Shown in pieces: positions 45,259 through 53,695 of a DNA stretch of 64,000 nt. The translations under genes and the position numbers were made by a program. How positions within the stretch are numbered: the stretch's first letter is position 1; each line of letters begins with the position of its first letter. The stretch comes from an uncultured Clostridia bacterium (GTDB lineage Bacteria; Bacillota; Clostridia; Christensenellales; CAAEEZ01): NCBI GenBank assembly GCA_934365195.1, contig CAKRNA010000007.1, positions 56,156 to 120,155 of the forward strand, written 5' to 3'. The notes under the pieces are model-generated. The model was given only the letters and a program-made list of their open reading frames with translations. It was not told the origin of the DNA and did not search any database.

Positions 45259-46200
45259 CTATTTCGTTATATTCTTAATAAATTCCTCGCAAGTATTTTC
45301 CACAAATTCCTTGCGTCTAATTTTGTTTAGCCAGTCCTTTTTTATGCCGTCAAAACCAAATTTCAGCCCCAAAAGTCCGCCCGTAACAGATGCCGTAGTG
45401 TCGGTATCGTCGCCTAGATTTACCGCCTTCAACACCCCGTCTTCGTAGTCCTTTGCTAAGTAGGTAATCCTTAATGAAGACTCCAAAGTATCCACGACGT
45501 AGCCCTTTGACGAAAGACTTTCTAGCGGAAGATTAAAAAACTCCTCACCGTAAATTCTTTCAAAGGCTTGCTCGTTTTGGGCGTAGGTTTTCACGTCCTC
45601 TAACCCCTGAATAATCGCCTCGTTAGTAGGGCTAGAAAGCAATCTGATCGCCACCGCCACGTAAATTACGCAGGCTTTTTTGCTTATTCTGTGTGCGTGA
45701 GTAAGGGCGGACAAGTCCGCAACCAGCCTAACCGCTTTTTTGTTAAGCATAGCCTCCTCTCCGTACTTTAAGTACAAATAAAACGCCACGGGAAGTATCC
45801 TCATCAGACTGCCGTTTCCGTTGCTCGTTTCTTCCTTTAAGCCCGAATCCGTTGGATCTAAACTGTACCTATAATTATCTAGCGCCTTGGTTGTGGTGCT
45901 GCCTATATCGAACATAAAGCCGTCCTGCGTGTACTTGCCGTACACCTGCCAGTCAAGGAAGTTCAGCATAATTTCGTCAAGGTCAAACTCCCCGTCTCTT
46001 ACACCGTCCATTGTGGCAAGCAGCATACTGGAATCGTCCGACCACGTACCGCAAGGCTTGTTGTACGTGCCGTAACCCACCATATCTAAACAAGGGTTTT
46101 GTTTCATTTCGTTGCGTGACCTAAACTCGTAAGGAACGCCTACGGCATCTCCCACGACAGCGCCGAAAACCCCCGATAAGCACTTCTCTTTTAAGTCCAT
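45259..46200 (-). CDS. ADP-ribosylglycohydrolase family protein
   Basis: 313 residues with the dinuclear-metal motifs GDAVGVPYEF, TWSDDSSM, GNGSLMRILP and NLGDDTDTTA. Such enzymes remove ADP-ribose from proteins or nucleic acids, or act on related small molecules. It begins 9 nt after pgsA. The pairing with adenosine deaminase suggests nucleoside/ADP-ribose salvage (inference). Confidence 0.9.
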   Translation of the reverse strand: MDLKEKCLSGVFGAVVGDAVGVPYEFRSRNEMKQNPCLDMVGYGTYNKPCGTWSDDSSMLLATMDGVRDGEFDLDEIMLNFLDWQVYGKYTQDGFMFDIGSTTTKALDNYRYSLDPTDSGLKEETSNGNGSLMRILPVAFYLYLKYGEEAMLNKKAVRLVADLSALTHAHRISKKACVIYVAVAIRLLSSPTNEAIIQGLEDVKTYAQNEQAFERIYGEEFFNLPLESLSSKGYVVDTLESSLRITYLAKDYEDGVLKAVNLGDDTDTTASVTGGLLGLKFGFDGIKKDWLNKIRRKEFVENTCEEFIKNITK

Positions 46201-46209
46201 ACTTCACCT

Positions 46210-46785
46210 CTACTCGCTTTTAAGTACCGCTCTGTTTTTGATAATATAATGTAGCCCCGATGCTATAGTAAGCACGGTAGCAAACGAAAATTCGATTATT
46301 CCTATCCACCAAAACACCTTGCTAAGCAAAACATTACCGTGATGGCACGGCGTAAGCATCAAAAAGAATATGGCGGAAAAAGTGATTGCCGTCTTATATT
46401 TTCCCATCTTATCCGCAGGAAGAACCAAGCCTTTTGCCGCAGCAATTTGCCTAAACACCCCGATAATAAACTCCCTAGAAAGAATCAGCGTCACGGTGAT
46501 TAGCGCATAATACGGCAAGGAAAACGCACCTATTTCCAGCACAATCATAATGCCTGCAACCGTAAGCATTTTGTCCGCAATAGGATCTAAAAATTTGCCT
46601 ATATCGGTTACCCATCCGTTTTTTCTTGCCAGTTTGCCGTCTACAAAATCGGTCATCACCGCCACGAAAAACAATATCGCCATCGGCACGTAGTAGTAAC
46701 TAAACACGCTTTGCAAACAGCACAAAGCAACTATGATCGGTATCAGCACTATACGGCTGACGGTTATTTTTGTTGGTAAATTCAT
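46210..46785 (-). CDS. pgsA: CDP-diacylglycerol-glycerol-3-phosphate 3-phosphatidyltransferase
   Basis: 191 residues with about five to six membrane segments and the CDP-alcohol phosphotransferase motif DFVDGKLAR...G...DPIADK. It makes phosphatidylglycerol phosphate in the membrane. The ATG at 46785 has AAAGGAG upstream. It is the first gene of a three-gene unit. Confidence 0.93.
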   Translation of the reverse strand: MNLPTKITVSRIVLIPIIVALCCLQSVFSYYYVPMAILFFVAVMTDFVDGKLARKNGWVTDIGKFLDPIADKMLTVAGIMIVLEIGAFSLPYYALITVTLILSREFIIGVFRQIAAAKGLVLPADKMGKYKTAITFSAIFFLMLTPCHHGNVLLSKVFWWIGIIEFSFATVLTIASGLHYIIKNRAVLKSE

Positions 46786-46802
46786 ATTTTCTCCTTTATA
46801 AA

Positions 46803-46812
46803 AGTATAACAC
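46803..46812 (-). promoter_or_regulatory. Extended -10 promoter of pgsA
   Basis: TGTTATACT on the minus strand is an extended -10 element (TG-n-TATACT) about 18 bp before the start codon. No convincing -35 box was seen. Confidence 0.5.
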
Positions 46813-46840
46813 TAATAATCAGGATATTACGATTTTTGCC

Positions 46841-46870
46841 AAAAAAATACGGCTACCTATTCGTAGCCGC
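46841..46870 (-). terminator. Intrinsic terminator of nspC
   Basis: CGGCTAC (46850-46856) pairs with GTAGCCG (46863-46869) and is followed by ATTTTTTT on the minus strand, about 36 nt after the nspC stop. Confidence 0.88.
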
Positions 46871-46905
46871 ACCTTTTTTCATATTATTGCACGCAATTTT
46901 TAATA

Positions 46906-48018
46906 TTACGATAGCCTGTTTTTGAAATCTTCGTACGAAAACTCCTTAATCAGCGTAAGTTTATCGCCTTTTTTGTACACGATAGACGGCAAACGCATTC
47001 CGTTAAACGTGTTGTTTTTAACCATAGAATAAATCGCCATATCGCAAAATACAAGTTCGTCGCCGATACTAAGCGGATTATCGAAACTATAATCGCCGAT
47101 GATATCACCTGCAAGGCAAGTCGGTCCGCCCAGCCTATACGAGTGCGCCTTTTCCTTGTCCTCGCCGCTGCCTATAATATTAGGTCTATACGGCATCTCT
47201 AATACGTCCGGCATGTGACAAGCCGCCGATACGTCCATAATGGCAATTTGCTTGCCGTTATTTACGATATCCACCACTTTGCTAACCAAAAAGCCACTAT
47301 TTAAAGCCACAGCCTCGCCCGGCTCTAAATACACCTCTACGCCGTATTTTTCCCTAAATTTTAATATCACGTCAATAAGCCTTTCTCTGTCGTAATCCGC
47401 CCTCGTTACGTGGTGTCCGCCGCCAAAATTTACCCACTTCATATTTTTTAGGTATTTACCAAACTTCTTTTCAAAGCCCTCCAAAACCTCTATAAGCGGC
47501 TCTACGTTTTGCTCACATAAGCAATGAAAGTGTAGCCCCGATATGCCGTCAAGGTCTTCTTCGAAGTTATCTATCGTAACGCCAAGCCTACTATACTTTC
47601 CGCAAGGATCGTATATCTCGTGCTCGCCCGTCGAAACCTCGGGATTTACCCTAATTCCACAAGATTTTCCGCTTTTAATCGCCTTTTCTTTGTACCTTTT
47701 CCATTGCGAAAAACTATTGAACACAACGTGGTCGGCAAGGAATAGAATCTCGTCTATTTCCTCCTCCTCGTAAGCAGGCGAAAACACGTGCGTCTCCCCG
47801 CAAAATTCCTCTTTTCCCAGTTTTAATTCGTACAAACCGCTAGCCGTAGTGCCCGCTAAATACTTGCTAATTAGCGGGTAAGTGTAAAAGGTGGAATAGG
47901 CTTTTTGGGCAAGCAAAATCTTTGCCCCCGACCTCTCTTGTACGTCCTTTAAAATTTCCAAATTTTTAATTAGCAAATCCTCGTCTACTAAGTAGTACGG
48001 CGTTCTTATTTCACTCAT
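46906..48018 (-). CDS. nspC: Carboxynorspermidine/carboxyspermidine decarboxylase
   Basis: 370 residues, a fold-type III PLP decarboxylase. It has the PLP lysine in LLAQKAYS, HCLCEQN, WVNFGGGHHV, LEPGEAV and the GPTCLAGD cysteine motif. It decarboxylates carboxyspermidine or carboxynorspermidine, the second step of the aspartate-semialdehyde route. The dehydrogenase for the first step is the upstream gene, separated by 157 nt and a hairpin that may reduce transcription into nspC. Confidence 0.93.
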   Translation of the reverse strand: MSEIRTPYYLVDEDLLIKNLEILKDVQERSGAKILLAQKAYSTFYTYPLISKYLAGTTASGLYELKLGKEEFCGETHVFSPAYEEEEIDEILFLADHVVFNSFSQWKRYKEKAIKSGKSCGIRVNPEVSTGEHEIYDPCGKYSRLGVTIDNFEEDLDGISGLHFHCLCEQNVEPLIEVLEGFEKKFGKYLKNMKWVNFGGGHHVTRADYDRERLIDVILKFREKYGVEVYLEPGEAVALNSGFLVSKVVDIVNNGKQIAIMDVSAACHMPDVLEMPYRPNIIGSGEDKEKAHSYRLGGPTCLAGDIIGDYSFDNPLSIGDELVFCDMAIYSMVKNNTFNGMRLPSIVYKKGDKLTLIKEFSYEDFKNRLS

Positions 48019-48138
48019 TTTTCACCTAATAATTTTTCCTTAGCACAAATTTTGCCTTAGTAAAAAGCATTATTTTGCTTTTGTTAGCCCTAAGCAAACT
48101 TAACAAACCCAAACCGTTTAGCGCTAACTTATCCTTAT

Positions 48139-48170
48139 TAAAAACAAGGCTACTTAACTAAGTAGCCCTA
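48139..48170. terminator. Hairpin between carboxynorspermidine dehydrogenase and nspC
   Basis: GGCTACTT (48148-48155) pairs with AAGTAGCC (48160-48167) around a 4-nt loop, with T-rich sequence on both sides. It may end or attenuate the polyamine transcript before nspC. Confidence 0.7.
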
Positions 48171-48175
48171 ATTTT

Positions 48176-49375
48176 TTAATCTACAAGCACGGGGTTGAAG
48201 TCCTCTTCCCAAGGCAAGCCCCATTTGTTTAGCGCATCCATAAACGGATCCGGATCGAACTCCTCCATATTGTGTACGCCCGGCTTATTCCACTTGCCCG
48301 TTAGCACCATCATAGCGCCTATCATAGCAGGCACGCCGGTGGTGTAAGAAACTGCTTGCGACTCAACCTCTTTGTAGCACTCCTCGTGGTCGCAAATATT
48401 ATATACGTAATAGGTCACGTCCTTGCCGTCTTTTTTACCTCTGAAAATACAGCCGATATTCGTCTTGCCCTTGGTTCTTGGACCTAGGCTGGCAGGATCG
48501 GGAAGTACTGCCTTTAAGAATTGCAACGGAACGATTTCCTTGCCCTCGTACATAATAGGCTCGATAGAGGTCATACCAACGTTCTCTAAACACTTTAAGT
48601 GGGTTAGGTAACTTTGTCCGAAAGTCATAAAGAATCTAATCCTCTTAATTCCCTTAATATTTAAAGCAAGCGATTCAAGTTCCTCGTGATGAAGAAGGTA
48701 CATATCCTTCATTCCTACGCCCTTGAAGTTGTATTCTCTCTTAATTTCCATCGGCTCGGTCTCTACCCATTCGCCGTTCTCCCAGTAACTACCCTTTGCA
48801 GAAACCTCTCTTATGTTGATTTCAGGGTTGAAGTTGGTTGCAAACGGATAACCGTGGTCACCGCCGTTGCAGTCCAAAATATCTATATAGTTAATTTCGT
48901 CAAAATAGTGCTTTTGTGCGTATGCCGAAAATACGCTGGTTACACCGGGGTCAAAGCCGCTACCTAGTAGTGCGGTAATGCCTGCCTCCTCAAACTTCTT
49001 TTTGTATGCCCATTGCCATTTATATTCAAATTTAGCAGTATCCTCTGGCTCGTAGTTAGCGGTGTCAACGTAATGCACTTTCGTTCTTAAACAAGCCTCC
49101 ATAATGGTAAGGTCTTGATAAGGAAGCGCAAGGTTAAGCACAAGTTCAGGCTTGAACTCGTTAATTAGGTTTACCAAATCCTCAACGTTGTTTGCATCTA
49201 CCTCTGCCGTGTGGATAATGGTTTTGCCACCGTCTAGTTTTGCCTTTAACTTATCGCACTTAGACTTAGTCCTACTTGCAATCATAATCTCTGAAAAAAC
49301 ATCGCTGTTTTGACAACATTTGTGAATTGCTACGCTAGCAACTCCTCCGCAACCGATAATTAAAACTTTTGACAT
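48176..49375 (-). CDS. Carboxynorspermidine/carboxyspermidine dehydrogenase (saccharopine dehydrogenase family)
   Basis: 399 residues with an N-terminal NAD(P)-binding loop IIGCGGVASVAIHK, LLGSGFDPGVTSVF, and a C-terminal saccharopine dehydrogenase-type domain. It condenses aspartate semialdehyde with putrescine (or diaminopropane) reductively, giving carboxyspermidine. Its place between speB and nspC supports this function over lysine metabolism. It begins 10 nt after speB. Confidence 0.92.
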   Translation of the reverse strand: MSKVLIIGCGGVASVAIHKCCQNSDVFSEIMIASRTKSKCDKLKAKLDGGKTIIHTAEVDANNVEDLVNLINEFKPELVLNLALPYQDLTIMEACLRTKVHYVDTANYEPEDTAKFEYKWQWAYKKKFEEAGITALLGSGFDPGVTSVFSAYAQKHYFDEINYIDILDCNGGDHGYPFATNFNPEINIREVSAKGSYWENGEWVETEPMEIKREYNFKGVGMKDMYLLHHEELESLALNIKGIKRIRFFMTFGQSYLTHLKCLENVGMTSIEPIMYEGKEIVPLQFLKAVLPDPASLGPRTKGKTNIGCIFRGKKDGKDVTYYVYNICDHEECYKEVESQAVSYTTGVPAMIGAMMVLTGKWNKPGVHNMEEFDPDPFMDALNKWGLPWEEDFNPVLVD

Positions 49376-49385
49376 CTCTTTCCTC

Positions 49386-50237
49386 CTATTGTAACGCTAA
49401 TAAAAGTTCTCTTAATATTTTACAAGCAAGCGCCGTTGACGCTCCGCTGTTATCTAATGACGGGCTCAATTCCACCAAATCGCACCCTACAATATCCAAC
49501 TTAGTTACCTCTTGTACCGCTTTTAGCAAGTCGTTAAAACTTACTCCGCCAGCCTCAGGCGTACCTGTCCCCGGGAAAACCGACGTATCTAATACGTCAA
49601 GGTCCACGGTAAAGTACACTTTTTTGCCTTCCAGCCTTTTTACCACCTCGGCTAAACCGTCAAAATTAAACTTTTGCATATAGGTATTACCCTTTTCGCT
49701 AAATCTAAACTCCTCACGGTCGCCGGAGCGAATGCCGAATTGAAAAATTCTATCTTTTCCTATTATATCATAAATTCTGCGAATTACAGACGCATGCGAT
49801 AATTTACAGCCCAAATAATCTTCTCTTAGGTCGCAATGTGCGTCAAAGTGGATAACGTACACGTCGTCGTACTTCTCGCTGATTGCCTCGAACACGCCAA
49901 GGGTTACAAGGTGCTCGCCGCCAAGCATAACGGGTACTTTGCCGTCTTTTAAAATCTCGCTAGTTAGGTCTTTTATTTGGTCAAGCGCCTCTCTTACGTT
50001 ACCAAACGGAAGTTCAAGGTCGCCGTAATCGAATATATCGTAATCGGTTAAATCTTTGTCTTGATACGGGCTATAAGTCTCGATTCCGAAAGATTCGCTC
50101 CTAATTACGCTTGGTGCAAACCTCGTGCCCGGTCTAAACGACGTGGTGCTGTCGTAAGGCGCACCGAATATTACGTGCGTTGCCTTGTCGTACTCGCTAT
50201 CGCAACCTATAAACCCTGTAAAATTACTTTTCAACAT
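49386..50237 (-). CDS. speB: Agmatinase
   Basis: 283 residues of the ureohydrolase family, which converts agmatine to putrescine and urea. The manganese ligands are seen in GGEH, DAHCD and DLDVLD. The ATG at 50237 overlaps speE by 14 nt; a longer in-frame start would extend far into speE and is not needed. It follows the arginine decarboxylase that makes agmatine. Confidence 0.93.
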   Translation of the reverse strand: MLKSNFTGFIGCDSEYDKATHVIFGAPYDSTTSFRPGTRFAPSVIRSESFGIETYSPYQDKDLTDYDIFDYGDLELPFGNVREALDQIKDLTSEILKDGKVPVMLGGEHLVTLGVFEAISEKYDDVYVIHFDAHCDLREDYLGCKLSHASVIRRIYDIIGKDRIFQFGIRSGDREEFRFSEKGNTYMQKFNFDGLAEVVKRLEGKKVYFTVDLDVLDTSVFPGTGTPEAGGVSFNDLLKAVQEVTKLDIVGCDLVELSPSLDNSGASTALACKILRELLLALQ

Positions 50238-51075
50238 TTTCCAGCATCTCCTGTACGTAGTTTGGCAAAGCAAAACTTGCTTTGTGTAATTTTGTATTGT
50301 AATATCTTGTTTTCAAGTTTAACTTTTCCCACTCTTCCGCTCTAACCTCTAACGGATTGTACTTTTTGGTGGCAAAACCAAATAGCCAATGTCCTGACGG
50401 ATAGGTTGGAATATGCGCTTGGTACACCTTGCACTTATCAAACGACTCCACAATCCTCTTGTGAGCCCTTTGCATTGCAACGGCATCGTCGTGGTAGAAC
50501 GGACTTTCGTGTTGGTTCACCATTATTCCGTCCTCTTTTAGCGCTTTGTAGCAGTTACCGTAGAACTCTTTTGTGAAAAGTCCCTCGCCCGGTCCAAACG
50601 GATCCGTGCTGTCTACGATTATCAAATCGTATTGATTTTCGCATTTTCTTACGTACTTCAAGCCGTCTTGATAGTATATATGCACTCTTGGTTCGTCAAA
50701 CTTACAAGCGGTAAACGGCAAGTACTCTTTTGCCACCTTTACCACCATTTCGTCTATCTCTACAACGTCGATATTCTCCACGCAATCGTACCTAGTCAGT
50801 TCCCTAATTACACCGCCGTCGCCGGCGCCTATTACCAAAATGTTTTTTACGTTTGGGTGAACAGCCATAGGCACGTGCGTAATCATTTCGTGATAAATAA
50901 ATTCGTCCTTTTCGGTAAGCATCATATATCCGTCAAGGGTTAAAAACCTGCCGAACTCTTTTGATTCGAACACGTCTATACGTTGAAAATCACTTTTTAA
51001 ACTTACAAGTTGTTTATCTACTTTTATGCTGAATTTCACATTCTTGGTGTGAAACTCCGAAAACCATAAATCCAT
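50224..51075 (-). CDS. speE: Spermidine synthase
   Basis: 283 residues. It transfers an aminopropyl group from decarboxylated SAM to putrescine. The Rossmann fold shows VIGAGDGGVIRE, VEIDEMVV and IIVDSTDPFGPGEGLF, the usual SpeE signatures. It lies between speA and speB in the polyamine operon. Confidence 0.95.
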   Translation of the reverse strand: MDLWFSEFHTKNVKFSIKVDKQLVSLKSDFQRIDVFESKEFGRFLTLDGYMMLTEKDEFIYHEMITHVPMAVHPNVKNILVIGAGDGGVIRELTRYDCVENIDVVEIDEMVVKVAKEYLPFTACKFDEPRVHIYYQDGLKYVRKCENQYDLIIVDSTDPFGPGEGLFTKEFYGNCYKALKEDGIMVNQHESPFYHDDAVAMQRAHKRIVESFDKCKVYQAHIPTYPSGHWLFGFATKKYNPLEVRAEEWEKLNLKTRYYNTKLHKASFALPNYVQEMLENVEK

Positions 51076-51084
51076 AAAACCCTC

Positions 51085-52539
51085 CTATAAAAGCACGTTG
51101 ATACGCTTTACACTTAAATCCTCAGAGCCGGTTAGGTTGCAACCTTTTTCTTTGCAGTACTCGATGTATTCGATTATCTCGTCCGTGATATACTCGCCCG
51201 GGGCTAAAATAGGTATTCCCGGTGGGTAACACATCACAAACTCCCCGCAAATTCTGTTTTTTGCCTCTTTTAAAGGCAAACTTTCTTTATTCAAATAGAA
51301 CGCCTCTTGCGGTGAAAGTACCACTTCGGGCATTATATATTTGTATTGCATAATGGTAGACCTAGGCTTTTGATACCTGCGCTTAATCTCGCTAAGCGCA
51401 CCGATTAGCCTTTCGATATCGCTCTTTCTATCGCCCACCGATACGTACGCTAATATGTTACCAAGGTCGCCAAACTCCACCTGTATATCGTACTCGTCAC
51501 GAAGAATATCGTATACCTCTATTCCCGTAAGCCCCATATCCAAGGTGTTCACGCAAAGTTTCGTGGTGTCGAAAGCATACACGCTGCCGCCGTTGATTAG
51601 TTCGCTGCCAAAAGCGTTGTAACCGACGATTGCGTTTATTTCATCCCTTGCGTAGTCCACCATATCCAGCACTTCGTCGAATATAGCCTTGCCGTTAAGC
51701 GCCATATTCCTTCTTGCAATGTCCAAACTTGCCATAAGCAAGTAACTGCCCGACGTGGTTTGGGTTAGGTTGATTATTTGCCTTACGTAGTCGGCGTTCA
51801 TATTTTCGCCAACGAGCAAAAACGAACTTTGGGTAAGCGAGCCGCCCGACTTGTGCATAGACACAGCCGACAAATCCGCCCCTGCCTCCATTGCCGATAT
51901 AGGCAACTTGTCGCTAAAAGAAAAGTGCGTTCCGTGAGCCTCGTCCACTATTACCTTGATATTATGCTTGTGGCATAACTTTACAACTGCTTTTAGATTA
52001 GAGCAAATGCCGTGATAGGTTGGGTTGTTTATAAACAGCGCCTTAGCGTCTAGATTAGCAAGAATGGTTTGCTCTACGTCGTCTAAATCCATACCAAGCG
52101 GTATTCCGAGGTTTTGCTCTATTTGTGGGTTTACGTAAACGGGAATAGCGCCGCAAAGTATCATTGCGTTGATTACGCTACGGTGTACGTTACGTGGCAC
52201 TATGATTTTGTCGCCCCTCTTGGTTACGGCAAAAATCATTGCTTGCACGCTAGAAGTCGTGCCTCCCACCATAAAAAATGCCCCCTTAGCCTTAAAAGCA
52301 GCGGCGGCAAGTTCCTCCGCCTCCTTAATTACGGAAATCGGGTGGCATAAATTGTCAAGCGGTTTCATAGAGTTTACGTCTATGCTCATTACCTTTTCGC
52401 CCAAAAATCTGGTAAGGTTTTTGTCTGCCCTACCTCTTTTGTGTCCGGGTACGTCAAAAGGCACAAGTCTTGCCGCTTTCATATTCTCTAACGCCTCAAT
52501 AATAGGCATTCTGTCTTGGTCTAAATCTTTAATATACAT
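51085..52539 (-). CDS. speA: Arginine decarboxylase (Orn/Lys/Arg decarboxylase class, fold type I)
   Basis: 484 residues, the compact form without the N-terminal wing domain. Motifs are FDVPGHKRG, GGTTSSVQAMI, VDEAHGTHFSF and the PLP lysine in SMHKSGGSLTQSS. Its association with agmatinase points to arginine as the substrate. Two starts are possible, GTG at 52548 or ATG at 52539; both overlap the end of speD, so translation is probably coupled. Confidence 0.92.
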   Translation of the reverse strand: MYIKDLDQDRMPIIEALENMKAARLVPFDVPGHKRGRADKNLTRFLGEKVMSIDVNSMKPLDNLCHPISVIKEAEELAAAAFKAKGAFFMVGGTTSSVQAMIFAVTKRGDKIIVPRNVHRSVINAMILCGAIPVYVNPQIEQNLGIPLGMDLDDVEQTILANLDAKALFINNPTYHGICSNLKAVVKLCHKHNIKVIVDEAHGTHFSFSDKLPISAMEAGADLSAVSMHKSGGSLTQSSFLLVGENMNADYVRQIINLTQTTSGSYLLMASLDIARRNMALNGKAIFDEVLDMVDYARDEINAIVGYNAFGSELINGGSVYAFDTTKLCVNTLDMGLTGIEVYDILRDEYDIQVEFGDLGNILAYVSVGDRKSDIERLIGALSEIKRRYQKPRSTIMQYKYIMPEVVLSPQEAFYLNKESLPLKEAKNRICGEFVMCYPPGIPILAPGEYITDEIIEYIEYCKEKGCNLTGSEDLSVKRINVLL

Positions 52540-53290
52540 TTGTCCCACTAAAAATCTCTATCATTTCCTTTCTTAAACTGTCGGTAATGGCAAGTCTTGT
52601 CTTAGGAGCAAGTTCATACACGTCGGTGTTGAACAAATAGTTTTGTAGTTCCACTTCCTTAATCAGCATTTTCGTGTGGAATATGTTGCTTTGATATACG
52701 TTTACGTCGATTGCGTCGTACTTTTCCAAGGTCTTTTTGTCAATATAGTCTTGAATGGACGTAATATCGTGGTCGATAAATAACTTCCTACCGTCCTCAC
52801 TTCTTGTAAAACCTCTTACTCTGTAATCCATATAAATTATATCGCTATCGAAACTTCCGATAAGAAAATCCAACGTTTTAAGCGGTGTGATTTCGCCGCA
52901 AGTTGCAACGTCGATATCCACTCTAAACGTGGCGATATTGTTGTCCGGGTGGTACTCCGGATAAGTGTGTACGGTAACGTGGCTTTTGTCAAGGTGCGCA
53001 ACTTGGGTGTCGCCTTGCATATTGCCTACAAGCGATTGTTCAGCCACCAGCATAGTAACGCTAGAACCTTGTGGCTCGTAGTCCTGCTTGCTGATATTTA
53101 ATACGGTAGCACCGATAAGTTCGGTAACTTTAAGCAAAATATTTACAAGCCTGTCCGAGTTATACTGCTCGTTAATATAAGCGATATAATCGTGTTGCTC
53201 TCTTGCCGTTTTAGCGTAACAAACGTCGTAAATATTAAAACTCAATGACTTTGTAAGATTGTTAAATCCGTATAATTTCATCTTTTCCAT
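52529..53290 (-). CDS. speD: S-adenosylmethionine decarboxylase proenzyme (E. coli type)
   Basis: 253 residues, similar in length and sequence to the longer E. coli-type SpeD. The self-cleavage site is LDKSHVT (Lys102-Ser103), giving a pyruvoyl group, and QDYEPQGSSV and CGEITPLKTLDFLIG are present. It supplies decarboxylated SAM to SpeE. The ATG at 53290 has AAGGG upstream; in-frame starts further up lie in or before the leader terminator. It is the first gene of the polyamine operon, behind a structured leader. Confidence 0.93.
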   Translation of the reverse strand: MEKMKLYGFNNLTKSLSFNIYDVCYAKTAREQHDYIAYINEQYNSDRLVNILLKVTELIGATVLNISKQDYEPQGSSVTMLVAEQSLVGNMQGDTQVAHLDKSHVTVHTYPEYHPDNNIATFRVDIDVATCGEITPLKTLDFLIGSFDSDIIYMDYRVRGFTRSEDGRKLFIDHDITSIQDYIDKKTLEKYDAIDVNVYQSNIFHTKMLIKEVELQNYLFNTDVYELAPKTRLAITDSLRKEMIEIFSGTNVY

Positions 53291-53304
53291 ACTCGTACCC
53301 TTCA

Positions 53305-53336
53305 TAATAAAAAATCCCAAGTTACAAAACTTGGGA
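53305..53336 (-). terminator. Leader terminator of the polyamine operon
   Basis: CCCAAGTT (53328-53335) pairs with AACTTGGG (53316-53323) around a 4-nt loop, followed by ATTTTTTATT on the minus strand, about 15 nt before the speD start codon. It should stop transcription unless its 5' arm is held by the upstream antiterminator. Confidence 0.88.
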
Positions 53337-53566
53337 ATAATACTTATCTTGAATAAGTAATCAGAGATTGAAAGCAAAAAACTTTACCATCTTATTGACG
53401 TTTCACAAGTTTTGTGTAATACACACTTTTAGCCCTTTATGAGCCAACCCACATTATAATCAATAAGGCAACAAGTTGCCAATCGGCTTTTGACCCGGCT
53501 GTCCGTACGGCCTATTTTTCTTTACCTATTAGGTAAAATCGGTCAAATTTTTGCTAGGTTATTATA
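53337..53566 (-). promoter_or_regulatory. Structured leader (candidate riboswitch/attenuator) of the polyamine operon
   Basis: A -10 box TATAAT (53561-53566, weak -35) would start a leader of about 250 nt. It folds into nested helices: TTTGACC with GGTCAAA (53541-53547/53489-53495) encloses two hairpins (53521-53537 and 53497-53512). AGCCGAT with GTTGGCT (53481-53487/53442-53448) encloses the hairpin at 53467-53480. Near the 3' end, ACAAAACTTG (53406-53415) is exactly complementary to CAAGTTTTGT inside the terminator (53324-53333), so two exclusive states are possible. No standard riboswitch class was recognised. A ligand such as spermidine or SAM is inferred. Confidence 0.7.
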
Positions 53567-53642
53567 CTCTAATCACCTAAACGCATATAATATATTACTA
53601 TACTAATTACTAAAAGTCAATTACTTATACAAATTATGTATA

Positions 53643-53668
53643 GAAAAGGAGGGAAATCCCTCCTTTAA
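53643..53668. terminator. Bidirectional terminator after capD-like gene
   Basis: AAAGGAGGGA pairs with TCCCTCCTTT around two bases (53646-53667), with flanking A and T residues. It ends the glmU-like/glmM/capD transcript. Confidence 0.8.
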
Positions 53669-53695
53669 TTTATTATTGTCCGTTTTTTGTGGCAA

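Noticed and set aside
53400..53540. speD leader as a SAM-I, cobalamin or guanidine riboswitch
   Set aside because: The conserved cores of these classes could not be found in the leader; only the attenuator architecture is supported.
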